Notes: generated by a model from the letters alone, not told the origin. A stretch of DNA of 64,000 nt from Tsukamurella pseudospumae (GCF_001575205.1 NZ_LSRE01000044.1:1-64000); one strand, 5' to 3'. Shown: positions 26,899 through 36,924, numbered from the stretch's first letter. Program-made: numbers and translations.

Positions 26899-27375
26899 AT
26901 GCGCGTACTGTCCGCCGTCCTCGGAGCCGTGGTGCTCCTCCCCCTTGCGGCGGTCGCCGTGATTCTTGCGGGGATCCGATTCCGGATCCGGCCCATCCTC
27001 GACGTGGTCCGCCGCTTCAACCGGGACGTCACCAATCCACGCGCCGTGCACAGCGCCGGGTCCCCGGATTCGACGCGGACCGTCGTGCGCCACGTGGGAC
27101 GACGCAGCGGGAAGGCCTACGAGACGCCCGTCGACGCGTTCGCCACCGATCGGAGCACCCTGCTCATCGCGCTGCCCTACGGACCGGACACCGACTGGGT
27201 CCGCAACGTCCGCGCGGCGGGCACCGTCGAATTGCTGCGGCAGGGCGAGACATTGACGGCGAGCGAGCCTCGGACGGTCGCGACGGCCGACGTGCTCAGC
27301 GAGATCCCGCCCGGCGCGCAGCGCACGCTGCGGCTGTTCGGCGTCGAACAGTGCCTGGAGCTGCGCGTCGCCTGA
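26899..27375 (+). CDS. Nitroreductase/deazaflavin-dependent oxidoreductase (DUF385-like)
   Basis: A 158-residue protein of the flavin/deazaflavin (F420)-dependent split-barrel family. An N-terminal hydrophobic anchor (VLSAVLGAVVLLPLAAVAVI) precedes a barrel with TRTVVRHVGRRSGKAYETPV, LLIALPYGPDTDWVRNVRAA and GTVELLRQGETL, the typical DUF385 motifs (HxGRRSG and DWxxN). Such proteins reduce F420- or heme-linked substrates or quinones in mycobacteria; the substrate here is unknown. Start is the ATG giving MRVLSAVLG. The gene converges directly on an endonuclease/phosphatase-family gene, whose stop codon begins at the next base. Confidence 0.82.
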   Translation: MRVLSAVLGAVVLLPLAAVAVILAGIRFRIRPILDVVRRFNRDVTNPRAVHSAGSPDSTRTVVRHVGRRSGKAYETPVDAFATDRSTLLIALPYGPDTDWVRNVRAAGTVELLRQGETLTASEPRTVATADVLSEIPPGAQRTLRLFGVEQCLELRVA

Positions 27376-28314
27376 TCAGCCCACCCGGGCGAGCAGCGCC
27401 AGGTGATCGGCGCCGGACACCTCGTGTCCCGTGACCTCGGCGGCGCCGAGCCCGCGGACGAGCACGTGGTCGATCCCCACCAGCGGCGGATAGGTCTTGT
27501 CCGTGGGATAGGTGGGCAGCCATCCCGCGCCGGCCAGCTGCCCGGCGTCGCGGTAACCGTCGGCGAGCAAGCGGCGGAACTGCACGTGGTCGTACGTGGC
27601 GTTGTAGTCGCCGAGCGCGATCACCGGTCGCGGCTCGGGGACGCCGTGCAGGAGCGCCTCGATCTTCTTCAGCTCATCGGCCCAGTCCGAGGGTTCCAGC
27701 GGCGGCACCGGGTGCACCGCGAACAGCTGGACGTCTCCCCGGCCGGGAACCGTCGCGACCGCCGTGAGCGTCGCGAGCGCGAAGCCGGGCACCGTCGCCG
27801 TGCTGGAGAGCGGATAACGGCTGTAGAGGGCGGTTCCGTAGGCGAGCCGGTCCGGGCGCACGAAGGAGTGCGGAAGGTCCGCCGCGATGGTGGTCCCGGC
27901 GATCCGCTGCGCCGCCTCGGGCGTGAGCTCCTCGACGGCCAGGAAGTCGACGTCGTTCTCGCGCACCAGCTTCGCCAGCTCGCCCACGTCACCCTGTCCG
28001 AGTTGAATGTTGGACGTGAGCACCGCCAGCGTCTTCCCGCTCGGCGCGGCCTCGCCGCGCCAGAGCGGCGCCTGCACGACGATCGCGGCCACCGCCACGG
28101 CGATCGCGACCGCCAGCCGGATGAACGCCCGCGCGTACAGCAGGCACACCACCGCCAGCGCCACGGTGGCCGTCAGGAGCAGGGGCACCATCGCCGCCGC
28201 GGCCACGGTGACCTTCTGGGTTCCCGGCCAGTAGTGCAGCCCGATGGTCGCGAGTGCGGCGAGCGCCGCCACGGTGCCGACGATGCCCGCCACCGGCCGG
28301 ATGAAGATCCTCAT
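27376..28314 (-). CDS. Membrane-anchored endonuclease/exonuclease/phosphatase family protein
   Basis: A 312-residue protein. The first ~95 residues hold three membrane segments (VAGIVGTVAALAALATIGLH; VAAAAMVPLLLTATVALAVV; AIAVAVAAIVVQAPLW). The C-terminal EEP domain then shows TSNIQLGQGDVGELAKLV, DFLAVEELTPEAAQRIAG, FAVHPVPPLEPSDWADELKK, PVIALGDYNATYDHVQFRRL and a final GIDHVLVRG plus SGADHLAL, which carry the metal-binding Asn, Glu, Asp/Asn and Asp-His residues. It is probably an extracytoplasmic phosphodiesterase or phosphatase, substrate unknown. It follows glnE by 24 bases and may be read through from the glnA2-glnE transcript. Confidence 0.88.
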   Translation of the reverse strand: MRIFIRPVAGIVGTVAALAALATIGLHYWPGTQKVTVAAAAMVPLLLTATVALAVVCLLYARAFIRLAVAIAVAVAAIVVQAPLWRGEAAPSGKTLAVLTSNIQLGQGDVGELAKLVRENDVDFLAVEELTPEAAQRIAGTTIAADLPHSFVRPDRLAYGTALYSRYPLSSTATVPGFALATLTAVATVPGRGDVQLFAVHPVPPLEPSDWADELKKIEALLHGVPEPRPVIALGDYNATYDHVQFRRLLADGYRDAGQLAGAGWLPTYPTDKTYPPLVGIDHVLVRGLGAAEVTGHEVSGADHLALLARVG

Positions 28315-28338
28315 GCCGACATTCTGCCGGGCGAACCG

Positions 28339-31300
28339 CTATTCGCCCCAGAACACCCGGTCGACGACGGCCCGGGCGCGCCGCGTGGTGCGCAGGTAGT
28401 CCTCGAGGAAGTCCAGCGCGGGCCCCCTCCAACCGGCCACGTAGGCGACGTTCGCAAGCACCGCGCCCGGTCCGGGCAACTGATCGATCGGCTTGCCGCG
28501 CACCAGGAACAGGGCGTTGCGGGAGCGGGTCGCGGTGAGCCACGCGTCGCGCAGGAGCTCCACGTCGCCCTCCGGCTCCAGCTCCGCCGCCCCGATGGCG
28601 TCCAGGGACTCGAGGGTGGACGTGTTCTGCAGCGAGGGCACGGCGCTCGCGTGCCGCAACTGCTCGAGCTGCACGGTCCACTCCACGTCGGAGAGCCCTC
28701 CGCGCCCGAGTTTGGTGTGGGTGGCCGGGTCGGCGCCGCGGGGTAGCCGCTCGGAGTCGACGCGCGCCTTGATGCGACGCAGCTCGTTCACCGTCGCGGC
28801 CGAGACGCCGCCGTCCGGGTACCTGATCTCGTCGACCATGTGCAGGAACTCGCGCGAGAGGTCCTCGTCGCCCGCGACGTGCGTGGCGCGCAGCAGGGCC
28901 TGCACCTCCCAGGGCTGCGCCCATTGCTGGTAGTAGGCGCGGTACGCGGCCAGGGTGCGCACGACCGGCCCGTTGCGGCCCTCGGGGCGCAGCCCGGTGT
29001 CGACCTCCAGGCCCGGGTCCACCGACGGTGCGCCGAGCCGCTTGCGCACCGCGTCGGCGACCAGGTTCGCCCAGCGCACGGCGTCGGACTCGTCGTAGCC
29101 CTCGTTGGGCACGCAGACGAACAGCACGTCGGCGTCCGAGCCGTAACCGATCTCGTGCCCGCCGAGCCGCCCCATCCCGATCACCGCGATCCGGGCGGGC
29201 GCGCCGGGCTTGTAATCGCTTCTGCTGGACTCGCGTTCGGCGACCGAGGTCGCGACCTCCGACACCAGTGCCGCGTCGAGCGCCGCGCCCCAGACCGAGG
29301 ACAGCGCCGCGCACACCTCGGGCACCGTCATCATCCCGAGGATGTCGGCGGACGCGACGCGCGCGATCTCGCTGCGGCGCATGGCCCGCGCCACCGCGAT
29401 CGCCCGATCCCGGTGGTGCGCACGGCTGACCGCCGCGAGCATGCCGTTGTAGACCTCCCGCGGCGAGGTCTCCGTGAGCTTGGGTCCGGTGGCGCCGTCG
29501 GCGTAGAGGCGGATCACCTCGGGCGAGCGCGCGAGCAGCTCGGCGACGAAGGTCGAGGAGCCGAGCACCGTCATCAGCCGCTGCGCCACGACCGATTCGT
29601 CGCGTAGCACGCGCAGGTACCACTCGACGTCGCGCAGGTCCTCGGACAGCTTGCGGTAGTTCAGCAGCCCGGCATCGGGGTTCGGTGTCTCACTGAGCCA
29701 TTCGAGGAGCGTGGGCAGCAGGATGGTCTGGATGCGGCCGCGACGCGACGAGTCGGCCATCGCCTTGAGGTGCGCCAGGGCGTGCTGCGGCTGATGGAAG
29801 CCGAGGGCACCGAGTCGCGCGACGATCGCGTCGTCGGTCAGGCTCACCGCGTCGGCGTCGAGGCCCGCGATCGCGTCCAGCAGCGGCCGGTAGAACAGCT
29901 TGGTGTGCAGTCTGCGGACGCGACTGTTGTGCCGCTTGAGATCCACGCGCAGCACGCCCGCGGCGTCGCGCTCACCGTCGGGCCGGACGTGCGCGGCGCG
30001 GGCCAGCCAGCGCCAGGCCTCCTCGTGGTCCGGCGGCGGCAGCAGATGCGTGCGCTCCATGCGGCGCAGTTGCAGCCGGTGCTCCAGGCGGCGCAGGAAC
30101 TCGTACGAGGCGGTGAAGTTGGCCCCGTCCTCGCGGCCCACGTAGCCGCCCGTCGTCAGGGCCTCCAGGGCGTCGACGGTGCTCCGTTCCCGCAGGGTCT
30201 CGTCGGTGCGGCCGTGCACGAGTTGGAGGAGCTGGACGGCGAACTCGACGTCGCGCAGGCCGCCGCGGCCCAGCTTGAGTTCGCGCTCGCGCAGGGCGGG
30301 GGCGATGTTCTCCTCGACGCGACGGCGCATCTCCTGCACGTCCTGCACGAAGTCCTCGCGCTCGGCCGCCTCCCACACCATGGGGCTGAGCGCCGCGAGG
30401 TAGTCGTAGCCGAGCTGCATGTCGCCGGTCTGCGGACGGGCCTTGAGCAGTGCCTGGAACTCCCAGGTCTTGGCCCATCGCTTGTAGTACGCCACATGGG
30501 AGTCCAGCGTGCGGGTGAGGCTGCCGGCTTTGCCCTCGGGGCGCAGGGCGGCGTCCACGTCGAAGAAGGCGGCGGAGCCGATCCGCATCATCTCGCCGGC
30601 CAGCCGCGCCGAGGGACCGTCGGCCGGCTCGGCCACGAAGATCACGTCCACGTCGGAGACGTAGTTCAGTTCCCGCGCACCGCATTTGCCCATCGCGACC
30701 ACGGCGAGACGGCCCTCCGGGTCTGCGTCGGGGAAGGCCGTCGCGACGGCGACCGACAGGGCCGCGGTCAGCGCCGCGTCCGCGAGGTCCGCGAGGTGCG
30801 CGCCCACGACCGAGAAGGGCAGCGTGGGCTCGTTCTCCACGAGTTCGGCGAGGTCGCGCGCCGCGAGCACCATCGCGAGGTCGCGGTAGCCGTCCCGCAG
30901 CTGCGCGATCGCCGCGCCACCGGTGACGGCGGCGCGGTAGAGCAGGTCGTCGTCGCGCCGTCCCGGGACCTTCACGGCGTCGACGGTGGCGAGCATCGCC
31001 GCGATCAGATCGTCCCGTGACTTCAGCGGCGCCGTGTCCAGCAGCAACCGCCACGATTCCGGGTGGCTGATCAGGTGATCCCCCAACGCGTCCGAGGCAC
31101 CGAGCAACCCGAACAGGCGGCCGCGGAAGGTGGTGTCGGAACGGATCAGGCCGTCGATCTCGGCCCAGTCGTCGCCCGTCGTCTCCCGCAGCCGCACCAG
31201 AGCGCGCAGCGTCCAGTCCGGATCTGCGGCGCGCGAGAGCGCCCACAGCACGTCGGAACAGGCCGTGTCGGCCCAGTTCAGGAGTTCGAGGTTCGACTCC

Positions 31301-31368
31301 GCCGCAGCGTCGAGCAGGCCGAGCCTGCCCGCGCTCGGACGGCGGACCTCACGACTGGTCGGCGGCAC
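28339..31368 (-). CDS. glnE: Bifunctional glutamine synthetase adenylyltransferase/adenylyl-removing enzyme
   Basis: GlnE (1009 residues) adds AMP to, and removes it from, the regulatory tyrosine of GlnA1 according to nitrogen status. Two nucleotidyltransferase domains are visible. The N-terminal deadenylylase has [20 protein letters not shown] around residues 225-245, and the C-terminal adenylyltransferase has [20 protein letters not shown] around 730-750. Each is followed by its GlnD/GlnE helical domain ([20 protein letters not shown] and [20 protein letters not shown]). Start is a GTG ([11 protein letters not shown]) only 10 bases after glnA2, so glnA2-glnE form an operon. Full length compared with mycobacterial GlnE. 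Confidence 0.97.
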   Translation of the reverse strand: MPPTSREVRRPSAGRLGLLDAAAESNLELLNWADTACSDVLWALSRAADPDWTLRALVRLRETTGDDWAEIDGLIRSDTTFRGRLFGLLGASDALGDHLISHPESWRLLLDTAPLKSRDDLIAAMLATVDAVKVPGRRDDDLLYRAAVTGGAAIAQLRDGYRDLAMVLAARDLAELVENEPTLPFSVVGAHLADLADAALTAALSVAVATAFPDADPEGRLAVVAMGKCGARELNYVSDVDVIFVAEPADGPSARLAGEMMRIGSAAFFDVDAALRPEGKAGSLTRTLDSHVAYYKRWAKTWEFQALLKARPQTGDMQLGYDYLAALSPMVWEAAEREDFVQDVQEMRRRVEENIAPALRERELKLGRGGLRDVEFAVQLLQLVHGRTDETLRERSTVDALEALTTGGYVGREDGANFTASYEFLRRLEHRLQLRRMERTHLLPPPDHEEAWRWLARAAHVRPDGERDAAGVLRVDLKRHNSRVRRLHTKLFYRPLLDAIAGLDADAVSLTDDAIVARLGALGFHQPQHALAHLKAMADSSRRGRIQTILLPTLLEWLSETPNPDAGLLNYRKLSEDLRDVEWYLRVLRDESVVAQRLMTVLGSSTFVAELLARSPEVIRLYADGATGPKLTETSPREVYNGMLAAVSRAHHRDRAIAVARAMRRSEIARVASADILGMMTVPEVCAALSSVWGAALDAALVSEVATSVAERESSRSDYKPGAPARIAVIGMGRLGGHEIGYGSDADVLFVCVPNEGYDESDAVRWANLVADAVRKRLGAPSVDPGLEVDTGLRPEGRNGPVVRTLAAYRAYYQQWAQPWEVQALLRATHVAGDEDLSREFLHMVDEIRYPDGGVSAATVNELRRIKARVDSERLPRGADPATHTKLGRGGLSDVEWTVQLEQLRHASAVPSLQNTSTLESLDAIGAAELEPEGDVELLRDAWLTATRSRNALFLVRGKPIDQLPGPGAVLANVAYVAGWRGPALDFLEDYLRTTRRARAVVDRVFWGE

Positions 31369-31378
31369 CGTCGACCCC

Positions 31379-32719
31379 CTAGAGGGAGAGGAAGCGGTCG
31401 AGCTCGAACGGCGTGACCACGGAGCGGTAGTCGTTCCACTCCGCCCACTTGTTCCGCAGGAAGTACTCGAAGACGTGCTCCCCCAGCGTCTCCGCCACGA
31501 GCTCGCTCTTCTCCATGAGCACCAGCGCGTCGTCGAGGCCGGAGGGGAGGTCGCGGAAGCCCATCGAACGGCGCTCGCGGGCCGTCATCTGTCGCACGTC
31601 GTCCTCGGCGGCCTCGGGCAGTTCGTAGCCGCCCTTGATGCCGGCGAGCCCCGCCGCGCACAGCACCGCGAACGCCAGGTACGGGTTGCACGCCGAATCC
31701 GGCGAGCGGACCTCGATGCGCCGGCTGCTGGCCTTGTTCGGCGTGTACAGCGGCACGCGGACCATCGCGGAGCGGTTCGCGGCGCCCCAGGTGGCGGCGG
31801 TCGGCGCCTCGTCCCCGGTCACGAGGCGCTTGTAGGAGTTCACCCACTGGTTCGTCACGGCGGAGATCTCGGGCGCGTGATGCAGGATGCCGGCGATGAA
31901 CGCCTTGCCCGTCGACGAGAGCTGCAGCTCGTCGTCCGGGTCGTGGAAGGCGTTGGAGTCGCCTTCGAACAGGCTCATGTGCGTGTGCATGCCCGAGCCC
32001 GGGTGCACGCTGAAGGGCTTGGGCATGAAGGAGGCCTTGACGCCCTCGGTCATCGCCACCTCCTTGACGAGGTAGCGGAAGGTCATCACGTTGTCGGCCA
32101 TCGACAGCGCGTCGGCGTAGCGCAGGTCGATCTCCTGCTGGCCGGGCCCCGCCTCGTGGTGGCTGAACTCCACCGAGATCCCCATGGCCTCGAGCGCCTC
32201 GATCGCCTTGCGCCGGAAGTTCGGCGCCGCCTCGTGCACCGCCTGGTCGAAATAGCCGCCGGTGTCCGCGGGCACGGGCAGGCCGTTCGGACCCGCTTCC
32301 TTCTTCAGCAGGTAGAACTCGATCTCCGGGTGCACGTAGCAGGAGAAGCCGAGGTCCGCGGCGCGGTTGAGCTGCCGCCGCAGCACGTGCCGACTGTCGC
32401 CCCAGGACGGCGTACCGTCGGGCATCGCGATGTCGCAGAACATGCGGACGGAGTGCATCTCCCCGTCGCCGCTCGCCCACGGCAGTACCTGGAAGGTCGA
32501 CGGGTCGGGCTTGGCGACGGTGTCCGCCTCCGAGACGCGGGAGAAGCCCTCGATCGAGCTTCCGTCGAAGCCGATCCCCTCGGTGAACGCGCCCTCCAGC
32601 TCCGCCGGGGCGATCGCCACGGACTTGAGGAAACCGAGCACGTCGGTGAACCACAGCCGCACGAAGCGGATGTCCCGTTCCTCGATGGTGCGAAGGACGA
32701 ACTCCTGCTGCCGATCCAT
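31379..32719 (-). CDS. glnA2: Glutamine synthetase GlnA2-type
   Basis: A 446-residue type I-alpha glutamine synthetase, the same length as mycobacterial GlnA2 (Rv2222c). Core blocks are [80 protein letters not shown] and [20 protein letters not shown]. The adenylylation-site tyrosine loop of GlnA1 is absent, as expected for this subclass. The start is taken at the ATG giving [10 protein letters not shown], by homology; a GTG two codons upstream is possible. glnE follows in the same operon. In other actinobacteria some GlnA2-like enzymes are isoform- or polyamine-related, so the physiological role is less certain than for glnA1. Confidence 0.95.
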   Translation of the reverse strand: MDRQQEFVLRTIEERDIRFVRLWFTDVLGFLKSVAIAPAELEGAFTEGIGFDGSSIEGFSRVSEADTVAKPDPSTFQVLPWASGDGEMHSVRMFCDIAMPDGTPSWGDSRHVLRRQLNRAADLGFSCYVHPEIEFYLLKKEAGPNGLPVPADTGGYFDQAVHEAAPNFRRKAIEALEAMGISVEFSHHEAGPGQQEIDLRYADALSMADNVMTFRYLVKEVAMTEGVKASFMPKPFSVHPGSGMHTHMSLFEGDSNAFHDPDDELQLSSTGKAFIAGILHHAPEISAVTNQWVNSYKRLVTGDEAPTAATWGAANRSAMVRVPLYTPNKASSRRIEVRSPDSACNPYLAFAVLCAAGLAGIKGGYELPEAAEDDVRQMTARERRSMGFRDLPSGLDDALVLMEKSELVAETLGEHVFEYFLRNKWAEWNDYRSVVTPFELDRFLSL

Positions 32720-32743
32720 GCTCACGACCCTAAGCGAGAAGGT

Positions 32744-32759
32744 GTTAACGGCGTGTTAC
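32744..32759 (-). promoter_or_regulatory. Weak GlnR half-site upstream of glnA2
   Basis: On the minus strand GTAAC - 6 bases - TTAAC, 25-40 bases upstream of the glnA2 start. The a-box is perfect and the b-box has two mismatches. No good second half is visible, so this is only suggestive of nitrogen control. Confidence 0.25.
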
Positions 32760-32792
32760 ATATGGCCTTCTGGTGCCCGGGGACCGGCGGTT

Positions 32793-32881
32793 CCCGCACG
32801 AACGTCGCTCCCAGCGGCGCTCGAATTCCATGACCTGGGCGAACACCGAGGGGCCGCCGCTGGAGACGACGTTCGTGCGGG
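32793..32881. repeat. Long inverted repeat (26-bp arms) upstream of FKBP lipoprotein gene
   Basis: Arms 32793-32818 and 32856-32881 match at 24 of 26 positions. The outer 15 bases are perfect (CCCGCACGAACGTCG and its complement) and the inner part again matches (CAGCGGC/GCCGCTG). They enclose a 37-base loop. It lies in the divergent space between glnA2 and the FKBP lipoprotein gene. No coding frame explains it. It could be an RNA stem in a leader, a regulator site pair, or a small mobile repeat. Confidence 0.75.
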
Positions 32882-32946
32882 CAGGTCCACGACCGATCGG
32901 CCACGAAGCGATCACGGGAGGAGGCTTCCGCGCTAGGGTCCGGGGC

Positions 32947-33528
32947 GTGGACACACCGTTCGCGCGGCTCACCGCCGCCGCAGCAGCCTCCGCGGCGATC
33001 GTCGTCATCGCCGGGTGCGGCGCGACATCGGAGCAGAGCGCCGCCACCAGCAGTCGCGCGCACTCGATCGACGCGTGTCCCTCGTCCGCGCCCACGGACG
33101 ACGCGCGGGCGATCACCCTGCGCGGCGTCACGGGGAGCGCGTCGGTCGTCGCGCCGACCGCCGACTCGGCGCCGAGGATCACCGTCACCGCGCCGTTCCA
33201 GGTGGATCGGCTGCAGGCCGAGACCGCCCGCGCCGGAACCGGGCAGACCGTCACTGAGAAGTCCGTCGTGACCCTCTGCTACCAGGGCGTCAACGGCCGG
33301 ACGGGCGAGGTCTTCGACGACGCCTTCGCGCGTGCGACCTCGGCGGAGATGGCGTTGCCGGACCTCGTCCCGGGTTTCCGGGCCGCGCTCGTGGGGCAGA
33401 AGGCCGGCGCCGCGGTCGTCGCCGCGATCCCCGCCGCTCAGGCCTACCCGAAGGGCGAGCCCGACGCCGGCATCGCGCCCGGCGACAGCCTGGTCTTCGC
33501 GATCAGCGTGATCGCCTCGAACTCCTGA
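32947..33528 (+). CDS. Second FKBP-type isomerase-like lipoprotein (paralogue)
   Basis: A 193-residue lipoprotein with lipobox IAGC (Cys24) and a C-terminal FKBP-like domain that aligns block for block with the protein at 25608-26153: CYQGVNGRTGEVFDDAFARA, LPDLVPGFRAALVGQKAGAA, YPKGEPDAGIAPGDSLVFAI. The pocket is more degenerate here (Leu-Val for Val-Ile; Asp-Ala-Phe after Phe-Asp), so isomerase activity is less certain. Start is a GTG (MDTPFARLT). A long inverted repeat lies 66 bases upstream. Its TGA is immediately followed by the stop of the convergent Hip1-like gene. Confidence 0.82.
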   Translation: MDTPFARLTAAAAASAAIVVIAGCGATSEQSAATSSRAHSIDACPSSAPTDDARAITLRGVTGSASVVAPTADSAPRITVTAPFQVDRLQAETARAGTGQTVTEKSVVTLCYQGVNGRTGEVFDDAFARATSAEMALPDLVPGFRAALVGQKAGAAVVAAIPAAQAYPKGEPDAGIAPGDSLVFAISVIASNS

Positions 33529-35136
33529 CTACGGCGTGCAGCGCAGGCCGGCGGGCGGGATCGTGAGGTCTCGGAAGTACGCGCCCACCGCACCGTCGAC
33601 GCACGCGTTACCCTCCAGCGAGACGGTGTGCTGGCTGCCCTCGAAACTGATGAGCGATGCGTCGAGCTGCTTGGCCAGGCTCACGCCGTTCGCGTAGGGC
33701 GTCGCCGGGTCGTGCGTCGTCGAGATCACGACCATCTTGGGCGCGCCGACCGCGTGCACCTCGTGCGGCTTGAGCGTGGGCGCCGCCGCCCAGAAGGCGC
33801 AGGTGCCCTTCGCGGCGCGACCGGTGCCGCGGCCGTCGTCAAGGAACGGAGCCGCCTTGCGGATCCCGGAGTCGAGGCGCGACAGGTCGGCGGGATCGGT
33901 GACCGCCGGACCGTCGACGCAGTTGATGGCGGTGTTCGCGTCCATCATCGGCGAGTAGCGGCCCAGCTCGTCGCGGTTGAGGTAGAGGTCGGCGATGCGC
34001 TGCAGGAGCGAGCCGTCACCCTTCTGCAGGCCGGTCAGGCCGCGGCGCAGCGGCTCCCACAACTGCGTGGCGTACATCGCCTGGATGGTGGCGGTGGTCG
34101 CGTCGCTGTAGCTCAGCTGTCGGCCGCCCTGGCCGCGCACCGTCTTGTCGATGAGCGGGCGCGTCAGCTGCTGGAAGCGCTCCGTGGCCTTCGACGGGTC
34201 GGTGCCCACCGGGCAGGTCGGATACTTGGCGCAGTCCTTGGCCCAGTCGTCGAACACCGTCTGGAACCCGGCCATCTGCTGGATGGACGAGTCGATCGGG
34301 TCCTCCGCCGGGTCGACGGCACCGTCGAGCACCATGGCCCGGACCTTCTCCGGGAAGGTCTCGGCGTAGATCGCGCCGATGAACGTGCCGTAGCTGTAGC
34401 CGAGGTAGGTGAGCTTCTCGTCGCCGAGCACGGCCCGCAGCACGTCCAGGTCGCGGACGGTGTCCGCGGTACCGACGTGCTCGAGGAACGTCTTCCCCAT
34501 CTTCTCGGCGCAGAGGTTCGCCTGCGACTTGTTGAAGTCCTCCTGCTTGGTGATGCCCGCGGGAGAGTTGTCGAAGGCGATGGTGGAGAGCCGGTTCTCG
34601 TCGCGCTGCTTGTCACTGAAGCACTTGACCGCGGGCGAGGACGCGCCGACGCCGCGCGGGTCCCAGCCCACCAGGTCGAAAGTCTGCGCGATGGGCAGCT
34701 TGTCCGCCTCCAGCGACTTGCCGGCCACCTGCTGGACGCCGGAGCCGCCTGGGCCGCCCGGGTTCATCAGCAGCGAGCCCTGCTTCTGCCCGGTGGCCTT
34801 GACCCGCGCGACCGCGAGACTGGTCTCCCCCGACCCCGGATCGTTGTAGTCGATCGGCACGGTGAGGTGCGCGCACTCGAGCTTGGTCTTGTCGTACTCG
34901 TCGATGTCGTCGGTACGCGCCATTTCGGCGCACGACCCCCACGACAGCTTCTGCCCGTAGTACTTCTGCAGGCCCGACGGAGCGCCCGCGACGGTGCTCG
35001 TGGGCCCGGCGGTACCGCCGCTCACCGTCGACCTGTCCGACGGTGCGGGGCTGCCCCCGATCTGCACCGAGCATCCCGCAAGGGCGACGACGGACACGAC
35101 CGCGAGCGCGGCGAACGGGAGCTTCCTGGCCTTCAC
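33529..35136 (-). CDS. Hip1/CaeA-like alpha/beta-hydrolase lipoprotein (tripeptidyl aminopeptidase)
   Basis: A 535-residue exported serine hydrolase homologous to mycobacterial Rv2223c/Rv2224c (Hip1). The signal peptide ends in lipobox LAGC (Cys22). The alpha/beta-hydrolase core shows GSLLMNPGGPGGSGVQQVAG (oxyanion region), FDLVGWDPRGVGASSPAVKC, the nucleophile Ser248 in TYLGYSYGTFIGAIYAETFP, the acid in ISTTHDPATPYANG, and the histidine in FEGSQHTVSLEGNACVD. Family members cut N-terminal tripeptides or proteins at the cell envelope. M. tuberculosis has two tandem copies; only one is present here. It starts at a GTG (MKARKLPFAAL) divergent from the NAD synthetase gene. Confidence 0.92.
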   Translation of the reverse strand: MKARKLPFAALAVVSVVALAGCSVQIGGSPAPSDRSTVSGGTAGPTSTVAGAPSGLQKYYGQKLSWGSCAEMARTDDIDEYDKTKLECAHLTVPIDYNDPGSGETSLAVARVKATGQKQGSLLMNPGGPGGSGVQQVAGKSLEADKLPIAQTFDLVGWDPRGVGASSPAVKCFSDKQRDENRLSTIAFDNSPAGITKQEDFNKSQANLCAEKMGKTFLEHVGTADTVRDLDVLRAVLGDEKLTYLGYSYGTFIGAIYAETFPEKVRAMVLDGAVDPAEDPIDSSIQQMAGFQTVFDDWAKDCAKYPTCPVGTDPSKATERFQQLTRPLIDKTVRGQGGRQLSYSDATTATIQAMYATQLWEPLRRGLTGLQKGDGSLLQRIADLYLNRDELGRYSPMMDANTAINCVDGPAVTDPADLSRLDSGIRKAAPFLDDGRGTGRAAKGTCAFWAAAPTLKPHEVHAVGAPKMVVISTTHDPATPYANGVSLAKQLDASLISFEGSQHTVSLEGNACVDGAVGAYFRDLTIPPAGLRCTP

Positions 35137-35190
35137 CCTGACGATCCTGCCACGCGGCGGGCGCGCTTCCGGGGACGCTAGGGTTGAGTC

Positions 35191-36924
35191 ATGACGCCCC
35201 TTCGTGTCGCGGCATGCCAGATCAACCCCGTCGTGGGCGATCTGGACGCCAATGTCACTCGCATCACCGCCGCCGCCCGGGACGCTGCCCAGAGTGGCGC
35301 GCAGGTCGCCGTCTTCGGCGAGATGGCCCTGACCGGCTACCCCGTCGAGGACCTGCTGCTGCGCCGGTCCTTCGCCGTCGACTCGCGGCAGGCCGTGCAG
35401 CGCCTCGCCCTCGCCCTCGACGACGCGGGCTGCGGCGACCTCATCGTGGTCGTCGGCTTCCTCGACCGCGACCCGGACGCCCCGGAGACCAGCACGAACC
35501 CCACCGGTGGCGCCCGCAACGCCGCCGGCGTGCTGCACGGCGGAGAGCTCGTGGCGCGCTACGACAAGCATTTCCTGCCCAACTACGGGGTCTTCGACGA
35601 GAAGCGGTGGTTCACGCCCGGCGACCGGCTCGTGGTCCTCGACGTCGACGGTGTCCGGCTCGGCCTGGCCATCTGCGAGGACGTCTGGTGGCCCGACGGT
35701 CCCGTGGCCGGGCTGGGCGAGCTCGGCGTCGACGCGGTGCTCTGCCTCAACGCCAGCCCGTTCGAGGTGGGCAAGCCCGCGCAGCGGCGCGAGATCCTCG
35801 CCGCCCGGGTCGCCGAGGGCGGCGCGCCGATCGTCTACGTCAACCTCGTCGGCGGGCAGGACGAGCTCGTCTTCGACGGTGACTCGTTCACCGCGCTTCC
35901 CGGCTCCGACTGGGCGCCGGGGCCGCAGTTCACGGAGGCCACCACCTTCACCGAGGTGGCCGCGCTGAGCCGGGAGCGCGCGGGCGCCGTCGAGGGCTGG
36001 ACCGTCGAGTCGGTGGACCTGCCTGCGCGCCCCGCCGCGTCGCTGCACGCCGGGGCGACACCGGCGGCCCGTCTCGACGAGCTCGCGCAGATCTGGGGGG
36101 CACTGGTCACCGGTACGCGCGACTACGTGCACAAGGTGGGCGGGCGCACCGTCGGCCTCGGAATGTCGGGCGGCATCGACTCGGCCCTCGTGGCCGTCAT
36201 CGCCGCCGACGCGGTGGGGGCGGACAACGTGTACGGCGTGGGCATGCCCTCGAAGTACAGCTCCGACCACTCGAAGGACGACGCCGCCGATCAGGCGCAG
36301 CGGATGGGCATCCACTTCCGGTTCGAGCCGATCGAGCACATGGTGGAGGCCTTCGTCAGGCAGCTGAACCTCAGCGGCCTGGCCGAGGAGAACATCCAGG
36401 CGCGCTGCCGCGGCATGACGCTGATGTCACTGTCCAACCTGGACGGCCACCTGGTGCTGGCCACCGGCAACAAGAGCGAGCTGGCCGTGGGCTACTCGAC
36501 GATCTACGGCGACGCCGTGGGCGCCTACGCCCCCATCCGCGATGTCGAGAAGTCGCTCGTGTGGGAGCTGGCGCGGTGGCGCAACCGGGTCGCCGTCGAG
36601 CGGGGCGAGACGCCGCCGATCCCGGAGAACTCGATCACCAAGGAGCCGTCGGCCGAGCTGCGGCCCGACCAGAAGGACAGCGACTCGCTGCCCGACTACG
36701 ACGTGCTCGACGACATCCTGCGCCGCTACGTGGAGCAGGACCAGGGCGTCGCGGAGATCGCCGAAGCGGGCTACGAGCCCGAGCTCATCCGCAAGGTGGC
36801 CCGGCTCGTGGACCGCGCCGAGTACAAGCGGCGCCAGTACCCGCTGGGCCCCAAGATCACGCCGAAGGCCTTCGGCCGCGATCGACGGATGCCCGTGACG
36901 AACCGCTGGCACGACCCGGCCTGA
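35191..36924 (+). CDS. nadE: Glutamine-dependent NAD+ synthetase
   Basis: A 577-residue two-domain enzyme that converts nicotinate adenine dinucleotide to NAD+ using glutamine nitrogen. The N-terminal nitrilase-type glutaminase domain has its triad Glu44 (VFGEMALTGYP), Lys126 (RYDKHFLPNYG) and Cys162 (LAICEDVWWPDG). The C-terminal synthetase domain has the pyrophosphatase P-loop GLGMSGGIDSALVAVI around residue 325 and the C-terminal EYKRRQYPLGPKITPKAFGR. It is shorter than the ~680-residue M. tuberculosis NadE and belongs to the compact bacterial class. ATG start. panB follows 62 bases later on the same strand. Confidence 0.95.
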   Translation: MTPLRVAACQINPVVGDLDANVTRITAAARDAAQSGAQVAVFGEMALTGYPVEDLLLRRSFAVDSRQAVQRLALALDDAGCGDLIVVVGFLDRDPDAPETSTNPTGGARNAAGVLHGGELVARYDKHFLPNYGVFDEKRWFTPGDRLVVLDVDGVRLGLAICEDVWWPDGPVAGLGELGVDAVLCLNASPFEVGKPAQRREILAARVAEGGAPIVYVNLVGGQDELVFDGDSFTALPGSDWAPGPQFTEATTFTEVAALSRERAGAVEGWTVESVDLPARPAASLHAGATPAARLDELAQIWGALVTGTRDYVHKVGGRTVGLGMSGGIDSALVAVIAADAVGADNVYGVGMPSKYSSDHSKDDAADQAQRMGIHFRFEPIEHMVEAFVRQLNLSGLAEENIQARCRGMTLMSLSNLDGHLVLATGNKSELAVGYSTIYGDAVGAYAPIRDVEKSLVWELARWRNRVAVERGETPPIPENSITKEPSAELRPDQKDSDSLPDYDVLDDILRRYVEQDQGVAEIAEAGYEPELIRKVARLVDRAEYKRRQYPLGPKITPKAFGRDRRMPVTNRWHDPA

